DNA of 64,000 nucleotides from Guyparkeria hydrothermalis (GTDB taxonomy: Bacteria > Pseudomonadota > Gammaproteobacteria > Halothiobacillales > Halothiobacillaceae), in assembly GCF_023555375.1 (NCBI RefSeq), contig NZ_JAJSEE010000001.1, positions 1 through 64,000 on the forward strand, read 5' to 3'. This document shows positions 35,242 through 46,143 of the stretch, piece by piece (position 1 is the stretch's first letter; each line of letters opens with the position of its first letter). The notes beneath the pieces are model-generated. The model ran no database searches and was not told the origin of the DNA. It worked only from the letters and a program-made list of their open reading frames with translations. A program made the position numbers and the translations under genes.

Positions 35242-35367
35242 TCTAGCAGCTGATCCTGGCCATTCACGTCACGCCAGGGATTTGCGGTGGCGCCCTGGGC
35301 AGTAAGGCAGTATCCTCTAGCCAGTGCGGTTCACTGCGCCCAGTTCGTCCAGGAGTATTACAACGGA

Positions 35368-35739
35368 ATGATCACGCAACGCCGCTTTGCCCGTGTCGAA
35401 ATCCCGCTGCCGGTGCGCGTGCGCTGCCCGGCAAAGACCCTGCGCGGCACCATTCTGGACGTCTCGCTCAAGGGCATCCTGATCGAGCTCGAAACGGCCG
35501 GCAGCCTGACCGACGATTGCGTGGCCGAACCGCTGAACATCGAGATTCTCTCCGACCCGGACCAGACGGTCCTGGTCGAACTCACCGCGCGCATCATTCG
35601 CGAATCCAACCGCTGCGTTGCCCTCGCCTGGTCGAGCATCGAGCTGGATGCGCTGACCCATTTGCGCGAGTTGCTGCAGGCAAACGGCGTCGAGGAGCAT
35701 CAGCTCTCGCGCGAATTGTCCGAACTGCTGGACGATTGA
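35368..35739 (+). CDS. PilZ-domain c-di-GMP receptor
   Basis: Small cytoplasmic protein of 123 residues predicted to bind c-di-GMP. It carries the PilZ signature: an RxxxR block near the N-terminus (QRRFARVEI, residues 4-12) and DVSLKGILIE, the (D/N)xSxxG element, 20-30 residues later. It is a single domain with a short helical tail. The ATG at 35368 was chosen over a frame extension of 27 codons; AGGAG lies 12 bases before it. It precedes a diguanylate cyclase by 63 bases, an obvious effector/enzyme pair. Confidence 0.9.
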   Translation: MITQRRFARVEIPLPVRVRCPAKTLRGTILDVSLKGILIELETAGSLTDDCVAEPLNIEILSDPDQTVLVELTARIIRESNRCVALAWSSIELDALTHLRELLQANGVEEHQLSRELSELLDD

Positions 35740-35802
35740 AGCGTCGCACGGGCCGGGCGGTCCGGCGCGAGCCCGGCAAGACATAACCAACCGGAACGTC
35801 AC

Positions 35803-36888
35803 ATGTTCGACTACACCCACGACCGCGGCCAGGCCAGTGAAATCATGCGGATGGTGCTTTCCCAGCTCGCCGAGCTGGGACTGCCGCCGACCCCGGTCTA
35901 CATCACGCTGTTCTACGAGCGCGCCCTCAAGCGCGACGCCAGTCTCACCAAGGACATGGACGACGCGATCAACAGCAGCAAGGGCCTGACCCAGGAAATT
36001 GCGCAGGACCTGTTCGACACCCACGTGCTCAACGGCGCGCTCAAGCAGATGACGCGTGCCCAGGACATCATGCTGCGCGTGATGCGCAACATGATGTTGC
36101 AGATGCTCAATACCGGCAATGAATTCTCGAACTTCGCCTCGACGCTGGGCGATTTCGTCCGCCAGATCGATCGCAGCGAATCGGTCGAGGCCCTGCGGGC
36201 ACTGACCGAGGAAGTGATGGAAGATACCCGTCACGTCGAGAAGAGCGCGCTGGAATCCTCCGACCAGATGAACAGCGCCGGCGACCAGATCGCCAAGCTC
36301 CGCAAGGAGCTGGAAAACGCCCGTCGTGATGCCCGCACCGACCCGTTGACCGGCCTGCCCAACCGTCGCGGCCTCAACGACCTCCTGCAGAAGCAGATCA
36401 CGGCCGCGCTCTCGGCCGGTGAGCCCGGCGCGTTTCTGCTCGCCGACATCGATCACTTCAAGCAGATCAACGACAACTACGGCCATCTGGTCGGCGACAA
36501 GATCCTGCGTTTCATCGCGCGCACGCTCAAGGAGCACGTCAAGGGCCAGGATCAGGTGCTGCGTTACGGCGGCGAGGAGTTCGCCATCGTCCTGCCCGAC
36601 ACGCCCACCGACGGGGCCATGGCCGTGGCCAACAAGCTGCGCAACATCATTTCCCAATCGAAGTTGCGCCTGGCCGAGAGCGGCCGCGAACTCGGCGAGC
36701 TGACCATCTCGATCGGCCTGACCAACGTGATCCCGCAGGATTACGCCGACAGCATCATCCAACGCGCCGACGACGCGTTGCTGGCCGCCAAGCGCAAAGG
36801 ACGCGACCGGGTCATCCACAACCCCGCCGACCCCGACGCCACCGGCCCGGACACGCTGATCGACGAGCAGAACAACACCACGATCTAG
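35803..36888 (+). CDS. Soluble GGDEF diguanylate cyclase
   Basis: Predicted c-di-GMP synthase, 361 residues, without TM segments. Residues 1-165 are helical (VLSQLAELGLPPTPVYITLF), then a coiled coil (QIAKLRKELENARRDA) connects to GGDEF (about 175-340). The active loop is GGEEF, an accepted active variant. The product-inhibition site is degenerate: KGQD instead of RxxD. It may therefore be insensitive to feedback. Transcribed after the PilZ gene. The N-terminal sensor family is not recognised. Confidence 0.92.
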   Translation: MFDYTHDRGQASEIMRMVLSQLAELGLPPTPVYITLFYERALKRDASLTKDMDDAINSSKGLTQEIAQDLFDTHVLNGALKQMTRAQDIMLRVMRNMMLQMLNTGNEFSNFASTLGDFVRQIDRSESVEALRALTEEVMEDTRHVEKSALESSDQMNSAGDQIAKLRKELENARRDARTDPLTGLPNRRGLNDLLQKQITAALSAGEPGAFLLADIDHFKQINDNYGHLVGDKILRFIARTLKEHVKGQDQVLRYGGEEFAIVLPDTPTDGAMAVANKLRNIISQSKLRLAESGRELGELTISIGLTNVIPQDYADSIIQRADDALLAAKRKGRDRVIHNPADPDATGPDTLIDEQNNTTI

Positions 36889-36893
36889 CCCCG

Positions 36894-37394
36894 CTAGAAC
36901 GCGTTCCGCACGTCCTCTTCACTGCACAGGTCCTCGCGGCCAACCACCGTGCCCCGCTCGATGCGATAGAGGACCAGGCAGTCGGTCTCGGTCACCAGGG
37001 GCTCGGACACCCCCTCCTCGCGTATCAGCACCACCGGATAACGCCGGTCGCGCAGCGCCGGCAGCGCGAACAGGCGGCTGATCAGCCCCGGCATCCGGCT
37101 GATGTCCGAGAGGTAGACGACCGTCCCATCGATCAATCGCGCACCGACCACGTCGTCGAGTACCGGCGACAACGACTCGTCGGCCTGCTTGGAACGCGAA
37201 AACACGATCGCCTCGGTGGACTGACCGGGCAGCTGGTGGGTCTTGCCGTGCTGGTCATCGAGTTCCCAGCGTGGAAACGGGTCGCCGGCCTCGATGCCAA
37301 TTGGCGTGGCCATCTCGGTTGCGATGGCGTTTGTCGTGAAGAGCGGGACGCTGAACAGTAACGTCGCGACGAATGCCGCAAAGGGACGGGGCAT
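36894..37394 (-). CDS. Secreted thioredoxin-fold-like protein lacking CXXC, unknown function
   Basis: Predicted periplasmic protein of 166 residues with a signal peptide (about 1-27, ending NAIATEMA). The mature N-terminus GDPFPRWELDDQHGKTHQLP resembles the start of TlpA/peroxiredoxin-like folds, and EAIVFSRSKQADESL could be the following strand-loop. The redox CXXC is absent; two cysteines near the C-terminus (DCLVLY, DLCSEE) remain. No close family is recognised. It ends 5 bases from the convergent cyclase. Its Shine-Dalgarno lies within a hairpin (37399-37424). Confidence 0.65.
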   Translation of the reverse strand: MPRPFAAFVATLLFSVPLFTTNAIATEMATPIGIEAGDPFPRWELDDQHGKTHQLPGQSTEAIVFSRSKQADESLSPVLDDVVGARLIDGTVVYLSDISRMPGLISRLFALPALRDRRYPVVLIREEGVSEPLVTETDCLVLYRIERGTVVGREDLCSEEDVRNAF

Positions 37395-37398
37395 GGCC

Positions 37399-37424
37399 GT
37401 TTCTCCGAATGAACCAGGAGAAAC
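37399..37424 (-). promoter_or_regulatory. Leader hairpin that hides the ribosome-binding site
   Basis: On the minus strand GTTTCTCC (complement of 37417-37424) can pair with GGAGAAAC (complement of 37399-37406) across a 10-base loop. The second arm contains the GGAG that lies 8 bases before the ATG at 37394. An 8-bp stem over the Shine-Dalgarno could repress translation. A TATAAG (complement of 37424-37429) abuts the stem; if it is the -10, the full hairpin would not be transcribed. Confidence 0.45.
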
Positions 37425-37465
37425 TTATACTACATCCACATCTCTTATGACGTGAGGGGCTCGTC

Positions 37466-38077
37466 TCAGGACTCGGCCTCGCGACGGCCCTTGAGCGCCA
37501 AACTCAGCGTGCTTGCGTCGATGTACTCTAGCTCGCCACCCATGGGCACGCCCTGCGCGAGGCGCGTCACCCGAAGACCACGTGCGCGTGCAAGCTCGGT
37601 GACGTACCCGGCCGTCGCCTCGCCCTCGATCGTTGCGCTGGTCGCGAGGATCACCTCCTCGATCCCGGGTTGGTCGAGTCGATCGGCGAGCTGGTCGAGT
37701 TTCAGCTCGTCCGGGCCGATCCCGTCGAGCGGCGAGAGCCGCCCGAGCAGCAGGAAGTAGCGTCCCTGGTAGGCACCCGAGGACTCGATCGCGATCCAGT
37801 CGGCCGGCGACTCGACCACGCACAGCAGCCGGTCGTCGCGCTGGCTGTCGGCGCAGATCGGGCAGATCTCACCCTCGGTGAACACCCGGCAGGAACGGCA
37901 GTGACCCAGCTTCTCCAGCGCCTCACCGATGGCCTCGGCAAGATGGCCCGCGCCGGCGCGATCGCGTTCGAGCAGGTGCAATGCCATGCGTTGCGCGGTC
38001 TTCTGTCCCACCGTGGGCAGGCAACGCAGCGCGTCGATCAGTTGCTGGAAACTGGGCGAAAATTGCACGGGCGACAC
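37466..38077 (-). CDS. recR: Recombination mediator RecR
   Basis: Forms a ring that, with RecO and RecF, loads RecA on SSB-coated DNA. The 203 residues show the helix-hairpin-helix (ALRCLPTVGQKTAQRMALHL), the four-Cys zinc finger (CRSC..CPIC) and a Toprim domain starting LLCVVESPADW with GRYFLLLG. Downstream of ybaB and dnaX, the standard order. Confidence 0.96.
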   Translation of the reverse strand: MSPVQFSPSFQQLIDALRCLPTVGQKTAQRMALHLLERDRAGAGHLAEAIGEALEKLGHCRSCRVFTEGEICPICADSQRDDRLLCVVESPADWIAIESSGAYQGRYFLLLGRLSPLDGIGPDELKLDQLADRLDQPGIEEVILATSATIEGEATAGYVTELARARGLRVTRLAQGVPMGGELEYIDASTLSLALKGRREAES

Positions 38078-38088
38078 TCCGTAACGAG

Positions 38089-38116
38089 AAACGCCCGAAC
38101 CGCAATGGATCGGGCG
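38089..38116 (-). terminator. Weak hairpin terminator between ybaB and recR
   Basis: Stem CGCCCGA / TCGGGCG with an 11-base loop, followed on the minus strand by TTTCTCG. It lies in the 60-base gap after the ybaB stop. The short T-run suggests partial attenuation rather than full termination. Confidence 0.4.
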
Positions 38117-38137
38117 ATGAGATCAGGTCAGGCCGAT

Positions 38138-38461
38138 TCAGAACGGCATCTTGAAGCCCGGCGGCAGGTTCATGCCGGCCGTCATACCCGACATCTTCTC
38201 CTGCTGCTCCTGCTCGATGCGCCGGGAGGCGTCGTTGATCGCCGCGGCAATCAGGTCCTCTAGCATGTCCTTGTCGTCTTCCAGCAGGCTCGGATCGATC
38301 GAGACACGCCGCGCCTCGTGCTTGCCGGTCATGGTCACCTTGACCATGCCGCCACCGGACTGGCCTTCGACTTCCATCTTGGCCACTTCTTCCTGCATGC
38401 GCTGCATGTTTTCCTGCATCGCCTGCGCCTGCTTCATCAGGTTGCCGATTCCACCTTTCAT
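38138..38461 (-). CDS. ybaB: YbaB/EbfC nucleoid-associated protein
   Basis: Dimeric DNA-binding protein of the nucleoid. The 107 residues match the family: N-terminal helix [20 protein letters not shown], glycine-turn [18 protein letters not shown] and C-terminal [12 protein letters not shown]. Located between dnaX (20-base gap) and recR. Confidence 0.95.
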   Translation of the reverse strand: MKGGIGNLMKQAQAMQENMQRMQEEVAKMEVEGQSGGGMVKVTMTGKHEARRVSIDPSLLEDDKDMLEDLIAAAINDASRRIEQEQQEKMSGMTAGMNLPPGFKMPF

Positions 38462-38481
38462 TTGCGGATGTCTCCTGCTCG

Positions 38482-40407
38482 CTAACGTTCGTTGACGGTG
38501 CCGTGTCCACCCAACGGGCGCACGGACTCCTGGATCAGTTGGGCCCCGGCACGCTCGGCCAGGACCTGGGCCGCCGGGTGCTCGCGCAGCGACGTCACGC
38601 GCGCCTGGGCCTCGGCACGCTCGTTGCGCTCACGCACCTCGGCCGGGGTTTCCATCGCGCCCGACGGCGCTGGGGCCGGCTGCCCGGCTTGGCCGCCGAG
38701 ATCGTCCCCGACATGGCCGTTGCGTTGCGGTTGCCCTGCGGGGTCGGGCTGGCCGTGGGCCGGTGATGAATCGGCCGGCTCGGTCGGTTCGGCGTTAGCC
38801 GAGGCATGCACGGTGGGTGGCACCGGGGCCGACACCGCCGAGGTCTCGCCCACCATGAACCGCACCGGCTGGGTCACGCCCAGCCGTTCGAGCTGCGCGA
38901 CCAGCCGTTCCTGTGTCGCCTTGGAGGCCATCGAGCGGAACCCCGGGTCGATCACCAGCACGACCGTGTCGTCCTCGTTGGTCGCGTGGCAGCGTTCGGC
39001 CAGGCTGCGGGCGGGCATGGAAAGCTGGCCGACGATCTCGAACCAGTTCTCCGGCGTGATCGAGCGCCCGCCGGCCGCTCGCGCCGGGGGCGGCGTCGGA
39101 GCGTCGGCCACGCCCTCCCCGGCCATCGACTTCACCGGCGCTTGAGTTGACTGAGCCGAAGCCGCTGCCGGGTCATTGACCGCACGCGCCGCCTCATAGG
39201 GCGCGGACGGACGGTCCGAGACCATGGTTGGAACCTCGCCGGGCGGCTGCATCGCGGTGGGCGACGACGTCGCGGGCGCCGGTGCCGAGGCGGACGACGG
39301 CCGCCTCGTGTCCGTGCCCTGGGTGGACGATGCGCCTTTCGTGCCGCTCCCCGGCTCCACGCCGGGCTCGAAGGCGAGCATGCGCAGCAGGGTCATCTCC
39401 AGCCCGATCCGCGGCGACGGCGCCCAGCCGATATCCCGGCGACCGGAAAGCGCGATCTGATACCAGAGTTGCAGGGTGACCGCATCGACGTTCACCGTCG
39501 GGACGTCGGTCGGCAGCCATTGCGCCAGGGCCGACTGGTGCACTGCCTCGGCGAGCTCGGCCAACAGGCGAGCCGGGTCCACCGAACGCTCCAGCGCCTG
39601 ATCGACCAGGCCGAACACGCCATCGGCATCGCCCGCGGCCAGGCGTTCGAGCAGGCCATGCAGCAGGCGACGGTCGGTGACGCCCAGCATGTCGGCGACT
39701 GCCTCGGTTTCGAGGCGCCCGTCGCAGAAGCCGATCGCTTGATCGACCAGGCTCAAGGCATCGCGCATGGAGCCGCCGGCGGCGTCACTGACCAGTCGCA
39801 GCGCTTCCGGGTCGGCCTCGAGGCCTTCCCGGTTGAGGATATCGGCGAGGTAGGTCTGGATATGCGCCTCGGGCAGCGCGCGCAGATTGAACTGCAGGCA
39901 GCGGGACAGCACCGTGACCGGCAGCTTCTGCGGATCGGTGGTCGCGAGCAGGAACTTGACGTGTTCGGGCGGCTCCTCGAGCGTCTTCAACAGGGCGTTG
40001 AAGCTCGCTTGCGAGAACATGTGCACTTCGTCGATCAGGTAGATCTTGAAGCGCCCCTTGACCGGCAGGTAGACGACGTTTTCCAGCAGTTCGCGGGTGT
40101 CGTCGACCTTGGTACGGGAGGCGGCATCGACCTCGATCAGGTCGACGAAGCGACCCGAGTCGATCTCGCGGCAGGCGGCACACTCGCCGCAGGGCTGGCT
40201 GGAGACGCCCTGCTCGCAGTTGAGTGCCTTGGCAAAGATGCGGGCGACCGTCGTCTTGCCCACCCCGCGGGTGCCGGTGAACAGGTAGGCGTGGTGGAGA
40301 CGATCGCGATCCAGCGCGTTGGTGAGGGCCTGGAGCACGTGACCCTGGCCGACCATGTCGTCGAAACGCCGGGGGCGCCACTTGCGTGCCAGTACCAGAT
40401 AACTCAT
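38482..40407 (-). CDS. dnaX: DNA polymerase III subunits gamma/tau
   Basis: Clamp-loader ATPase. Of 641 residues, about 1-365 form the conserved AAA+ and collar domains: Walker [15 protein letters not shown], zinc cysteines in [13 protein letters not shown]-type [13 protein letters not shown]. Residues 370-500 are a Pro/Ala/Ser-rich linker, and the C-terminal part corresponds to tau domain V. No A-rich slippery site is apparent in the GC-rich linker, so a separate gamma form is not evident. Directly downstream of the SRP RNA gene. Confidence 0.96.
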   Translation of the reverse strand: MSYLVLARKWRPRRFDDMVGQGHVLQALTNALDRDRLHHAYLFTGTRGVGKTTVARIFAKALNCEQGVSSQPCGECAACREIDSGRFVDLIEVDAASRTKVDDTRELLENVVYLPVKGRFKIYLIDEVHMFSQASFNALLKTLEEPPEHVKFLLATTDPQKLPVTVLSRCLQFNLRALPEAHIQTYLADILNREGLEADPEALRLVSDAAGGSMRDALSLVDQAIGFCDGRLETEAVADMLGVTDRRLLHGLLERLAAGDADGVFGLVDQALERSVDPARLLAELAEAVHQSALAQWLPTDVPTVNVDAVTLQLWYQIALSGRRDIGWAPSPRIGLEMTLLRMLAFEPGVEPGSGTKGASSTQGTDTRRPSSASAPAPATSSPTAMQPPGEVPTMVSDRPSAPYEAARAVNDPAAASAQSTQAPVKSMAGEGVADAPTPPPARAAGGRSITPENWFEIVGQLSMPARSLAERCHATNEDDTVVLVIDPGFRSMASKATQERLVAQLERLGVTQPVRFMVGETSAVSAPVPPTVHASANAEPTEPADSSPAHGQPDPAGQPQRNGHVGDDLGGQAGQPAPAPSGAMETPAEVRERNERAEAQARVTSLREHPAAQVLAERAGAQLIQESVRPLGGHGTVNER

Positions 40408-40427
40408 AGCGCGGGATCCAATTGGGT

Positions 40428-40539
<112 letters not shown>

Positions 40540-40621
40540 ATTGGGTGGCGCCGCGGCCAGATCGACTGGCCAAAACGCGGACGAAGAATAACACGCGTAC
40601 CAGTCCGAAAACAGGCCATCA

Positions 40622-40799
40622 GGGAAGCCCTACACGAATCAGATACCACTCTGCGCGTCTTGAAGCCGGCAAATGCACGGTATTCGTCCGCCGCGGAAGA
40701 GTCATCCTCGTTCCAAGGACGACAACGCCGCCGGTGCGGGCTCAAGGCACGCCCTTCGGAGCTCGGCAGAGCGGCATCCGATTCGTTCAGCGCTGCCCT
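40622..40799. mobile_element. Miniature inverted-repeat element, copy D (degenerate, about 178 bp)
   Basis: Ends GGGAAGCCCTACACGAATC and, inverted, GGGCAGCGCTGAACGAATC resemble the family terminal repeat with several changes. The interior block 40685-40731 (starting GTCCGCCGCGGAAGAGT) matches the core of copy B at roughly 40 of 47 positions. It lies between ffs and the 3' end of hisC, with its right end 8 bases from the hisC stop. Confidence 0.7.
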
Positions 40800-40806
40800 A
40801 AGCAAA

Positions 40807-41895
40807 TCATCCGCCGGCCAGCACCTCGTCGAGCGCCGTGAGCAATGCCGCGTTCTGCGACTCGTTGCCGATGGTGATGCGCAGGTGATCACCGATGCGC
40901 GGCCGGTCGAAATGGCGCACGATCACGCGTCGCTCGCGCAGCCCGGCGGCCAGCTCGGCGCCCGCTCGACTGGCATGGCGCGCCAGCACGAAATTCGCCG
41001 CCGAAGGCAGCACCTCGAAACCCCGTGCCTCGAGATCGGCCGTCAGCTGCTCGCGCATGCTCACCACCGCATCGCGCGTGTCGCGGAAATAGGCCTCGTC
41101 GGCAAACGCGGCGATAGCGCCGGCGCTGGCCAACCGGTCGACCGGATAAGAATTAAAGCTGTCCTTGACCCGGGTCAGACCTTCGATCAGACCGGAGTCG
41201 CCGATGGCGAAACCCACGCGCAAGCCCGCCAGCGAGCGCGACTTGGACAGGGTTTGGGTGACCAGCAGATTGGGATAGCTGTCCACCAGTCCCACGGCGG
41301 ACTCCCCACCGAAGTCGACGTAGGCCTCGTCGATGACCACCGCGCAATCGCAAAAATGCGCCGCGAGGCGCTCGACCTGGTCGATGGCGAGAAGCCGGCC
41401 GGTCGGGGCATTCGGATTGGGCAGGATCACGCCGCCGACGGATGCCGGGTCGACGGCGCACATCGCCTCGACGTCCACGGCCAGCTCGTCATCCAACGGA
41501 ACGATCTGCGGCTCGATGCCGAACAGCCGACAATAGACCGGGTAGAACGAGTAGGTGATGTCGGGGAAGACGATCGGTCGGCCACGCTGGAACAGCGCCC
41601 GGAACAGGAACCCAAGCACCTCGTCCGATCCGTTGCCGACGAACACCTGTGCGCCGGTCACGCCGTGGTACTCGGCGATGGCCTCACGCAGCGCCTGACT
41701 GCTCGGGTCCGGATACAGGCGCAACCCGGCATCGGCCGCCTCGCGGATCGCCTCGATCACGCACGGCGACGGGGGGAACGGGTTTTCGTTGGTGTTGAGC
41801 TTGACCAGGTCGTCGATCTTGGGCTGCTCGCCCGGCACGTACGGGCTCAGCGTTGCCAGATCGTCGGACCAGAATCGCCCTGCCGGCTCGCTCAT
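40807..41895 (-). CDS. hisC: Histidinol-phosphate aminotransferase
   Basis: PLP enzyme of histidine synthesis, 362 residues. The substrate-binding [11 protein letters not shown], the pyridoxal-binding Asp/Asn region ([12 protein letters not shown]) and the Schiff-base lysine in [17 protein letters not shown] are clear. It follows hisD by 3 bases in a hisG-hisD-hisC unit. The other his genes are not in the window. Confidence 0.95.
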   Translation of the reverse strand: MSEPAGRFWSDDLATLSPYVPGEQPKIDDLVKLNTNENPFPPSPCVIEAIREAADAGLRLYPDPSSQALREAIAEYHGVTGAQVFVGNGSDEVLGFLFRALFQRGRPIVFPDITYSFYPVYCRLFGIEPQIVPLDDELAVDVEAMCAVDPASVGGVILPNPNAPTGRLLAIDQVERLAAHFCDCAVVIDEAYVDFGGESAVGLVDSYPNLLVTQTLSKSRSLAGLRVGFAIGDSGLIEGLTRVKDSFNSYPVDRLASAGAIAAFADEAYFRDTRDAVVSMREQLTADLEARGFEVLPSAANFVLARHASRAGAELAAGLRERRVIVRHFDRPRIGDHLRITIGNESQNAALLTALDEVLAGG

Positions 41896-41898
41896 GAC

Positions 41899-43200
41899 CT
41901 ACCCCTCGGACTCGCGACGATAGTCGGCCGATTGCGCGTGCGCCTCGAGGCCTTCGGCCCGGGCCAGGCAGGCGGCCGTCACGCCCAGTTCGGCGGCCCC
42001 GTCGGCCGAGCAGTGGATGATGCTCGACCGTTTCTGGAAGTCGTACACGCCCAGCGGCGACGAAAATCGCGCCGTGCCCGAGGTGGGCAGCACGTGGTTG
42101 GGGCCCGCGCAGTAGTCACCCAAAGCCTCGGCGGTGTAGCGCCCGACGAAGATCGCCCCGGCGTTGCGGATCTCGCCCAGGCGATCCTCGGCCCCCTCGA
42201 AGGACAACTCGAGGTGCTCGGGGGCGATGCGGTTGACCAGCTCGATGGCGTGATCGATGTCGGCCACCTCGATCAGCGCGCCGCGGGACTCCAGCGCCTT
42301 GGCGATGATTTCCGCGCGCGGCTGCTGGGGCAACAGACGCTCGATCGAGGCCGTGACCGTGTCGAGAAAGTCCGGATCGTGGGCGAGCAGAATCGACTGG
42401 GCCTGTTCGTCGTGCTCGGCCTGCGAGAAGAGGTCCATCGCGATCCAGTCGGGATCGGTGTGCCCGTCGCAGACGATCAGGATTTCCGACGGCCCGGCGA
42501 TCATGTCGATGCCGACCCGGCCGAAGACCTCGCGCTTGGCCGCGGCGACGAAGATGTTGCCCGGGCCGACGATCTTGTCGACCGCGGGGATCGTCTCCGT
42601 GCCATACGCCAGTGCGCCGACCGCCTGCGCCCCGCCGACGGTGAACACGCGATCCACGCCCGCGATGCGGGCGGCCGCCAGCACCGTGTCGTTGACCACG
42701 CCATGCGGCGTCGGCACGACCATGACGACCTGCGCCACCCCGGCGACCTTGGCGGGGATGGCGTTCATCAGTACAGACGAGGGATAGGCGGCCTTGCCGC
42801 CGGGCACGTACAGGCCCACCCGGTCGAGCGGCGTGACCTGCTGGCCCAGCACGTTGCCGTTCGCCTCGGTGTAGCTCCAGCTCTCGCCCTTCTGGCGCTG
42901 GGCGTAGGCGCGCAGCCGTTCGGCGGCCAGCTCGAGCGCCTCGCGCACCTCGGCGGGGATCGCCGCGAGCGCGGTATCGAGCCGTTCGGCCGAGAGTTCC
43001 AGCGCACCGGCCGAGTCCACCTCGAGGCGATCAAGGCGGCGGGTGTGTTCGACCACGGCGGCGTCACCGCGCTTGCGCACGTCCGCGAGGATGTCGCGCA
43101 CGATGGTCTCGACACGATCGTCGGCCACGCCGGACCAGTCGAGCAGCTCGTCGAGCTGGCGATCGAAACCCGCGGCGCGGGCGTTCATGCGACGGATCAT
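41899..43200 (-). CDS. hisD: Histidinol dehydrogenase
   Basis: Zn-dependent NAD+ enzyme for the last two steps of histidine synthesis, 433 residues. [36 protein letters not shown] and the zinc-ligand region [17 protein letters not shown] match the family. The ATG at 43200 overlaps the hisG stop by one base (TGATG), which settles the start against a 117-codon upstream frame extension that lies in hisG. Confidence 0.96.
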   Translation of the reverse strand: MIRRMNARAAGFDRQLDELLDWSGVADDRVETIVRDILADVRKRGDAAVVEHTRRLDRLEVDSAGALELSAERLDTALAAIPAEVREALELAAERLRAYAQRQKGESWSYTEANGNVLGQQVTPLDRVGLYVPGGKAAYPSSVLMNAIPAKVAGVAQVVMVVPTPHGVVNDTVLAAARIAGVDRVFTVGGAQAVGALAYGTETIPAVDKIVGPGNIFVAAAKREVFGRVGIDMIAGPSEILIVCDGHTDPDWIAMDLFSQAEHDEQAQSILLAHDPDFLDTVTASIERLLPQQPRAEIIAKALESRGALIEVADIDHAIELVNRIAPEHLELSFEGAEDRLGEIRNAGAIFVGRYTAEALGDYCAGPNHVLPTSGTARFSSPLGVYDFQKRSSIIHCSADGAAELGVTAACLARAEGLEAHAQSADYRRESEG

Positions 43201-43841
43201 CACTTGCCCTCCAGGTACTGCTCCACCCGCTCGACGAAATCGCTCACCCGTGCATGCTTGAGCTTCTGCGCCGCGCGATTGACGATCAGTCGCGAGGAAA
43301 TCTCGGCGATGTGCTCGAGCGGTTCCAGGCCATTGGCGCGCAAGGTGTTGCCGGTGTCGACCACGTCGACGATGCAGTCGCCGAGATCGACCAGCGGCGC
43401 GAGCTCCATCGAGCCGTACAGCTTGATCAGCTCGATCTGGCGGCCACGGTCGGCGAAATAGGACTCGGCCGAGCGGGTGTACTTGGTCGCCACGCGAATG
43501 CGCCCGGCCCGATCGAGCGCGCCGGGCTTGCCGGCGACCATCAGCTTGCACTGGGCGATCTTGAGGTCGACCAGCTCGAACAGCCCCTCACCACCGTGCT
43601 CCATCAGCACGTCCTTGCCGGCGACACCGATATCGGCAGCGCCGTGCTGGACATAGGTGGGCACGTCCGAGGCGCGCAGGATCAACAGGCGCACGCTCGG
43701 ATCGCTGGTCTCGAGGATCAGCTTGCGGCTCTTGTCCGGGTCCTCGAGCGGCTCGATGCCCACGGACGCCAGCAGCGGCAGGGTTTCCTTGAAGATGCGC
43801 CCCTTGGAGAGCGCGACGACGATCTGGTCGGATTGGGACAT
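43200..43841 (-). CDS. hisG: ATP phosphoribosyltransferase, short form
   Basis: First step of histidine synthesis. At 213 residues it is the short class that lacks the C-terminal regulatory domain and needs the HisZ subunit. [20 protein letters not shown] and the PRPP loop region [16 protein letters not shown] are typical. No hisZ is in the window, so it must be elsewhere. It follows murA by 5 bases, so histidine genes are fused to the mla/mur transcript. Confidence 0.95.
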   Translation of the reverse strand: MSQSDQIVVALSKGRIFKETLPLLASVGIEPLEDPDKSRKLILETSDPSVRLLILRASDVPTYVQHGAADIGVAGKDVLMEHGGEGLFELVDLKIAQCKLMVAGKPGALDRAGRIRVATKYTRSAESYFADRGRQIELIKLYGSMELAPLVDLGDCIVDVVDTGNTLRANGLEPLEHIAEISSRLIVNRAAQKLKHARVSDFVERVEQYLEGK

Positions 43842-43846
43842 GGCGA

Positions 43847-45438
<1,592 letters not shown>

Positions 45439-45458
<20 letters not shown>

Positions 45459-46098
45459 TCTGCTCCCGCAGGGTGCTGATCAGCCCGTCGATGCCGTCAC
45501 GCTGGATCTTCTGCGCGAAGCTGCCACGGTAGTTGTTGACCAGGCTGATGCCGTCGACCACGACGTCGTAGGACTTCCACTCGCCGTCGACCGGCGCCAT
45601 GCGGTAGGCCACGGGCACGGTTCCCAGATCACCCCCGGAGACCTCGGACTCGACCACCAGCTCGTCGTCCGCCCCGCCCGGCTTGGTGCCGACGATCTCG
45701 ATCTCCTGGTTGCCGAGCGCCGAGAGGGGGCCCGCGTAGGTGCGCACCAGCAGACGCTGGAACTCCTTGTTGAACTGGGCGCGCTGGGAGGCGGTGGCCT
45801 GGCGGTAGTAGCGCCCCAGGACCAGACGGGTCATGCGCTCGGAATCGACGTGCGGCAACAGCAGCCGGTCGACGATCTCCAGCAACGCCTCGGGGTCGGC
45901 CTCGACCGCCGCCTGGTTGTCACGGATCTCGCTGATCACCGCCTCGGCCGTGGATTCCACCAGCTCGCGGGCATCCGCCTCGGTGGGTTCGGCGCGCGCC
46001 GTCACGCTCAGACCGGCCAGCAACAGGCCGATCAACCCAAGGCTGGGAAACGATACGCGCGAGTGTCGGGCAAACGGGGACAGGGCAATGCTCATCAT
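45439..46098 (-). CDS. mlaC: MlaC periplasmic phospholipid shuttle
   Basis: Soluble lipid-binding protein that ferries phospholipids between the outer-membrane MlaA complex and MlaFEDB. The 219 residues have a signal peptide (about 1-36, ending SVTARA), then the Tol_Tol_Ttg2 domain: VLGRYYRQATASQRAQFNKE, VDGEWKSYDVVVDGISLVNN and NYRGSFAQKI. Starts 45 bases after the TolC-family gene's stop. Confidence 0.93.
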
Positions 46099-46143
46099 GG
46101 ATTTTTGGTCTTCTTTGCGGATGGTGTCCAGGGGCGATCGCGC

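Noticed and set aside
38482-39400. Programmed frameshift in dnaX to make gamma
   Set aside because: No A-rich slippery heptamer with downstream hairpin was seen in the linker.
43201-43551. 117-codon upstream extension of hisD
   Set aside because: It lies wholly within hisG in another frame; the one-base TGATG junction gives the right start.
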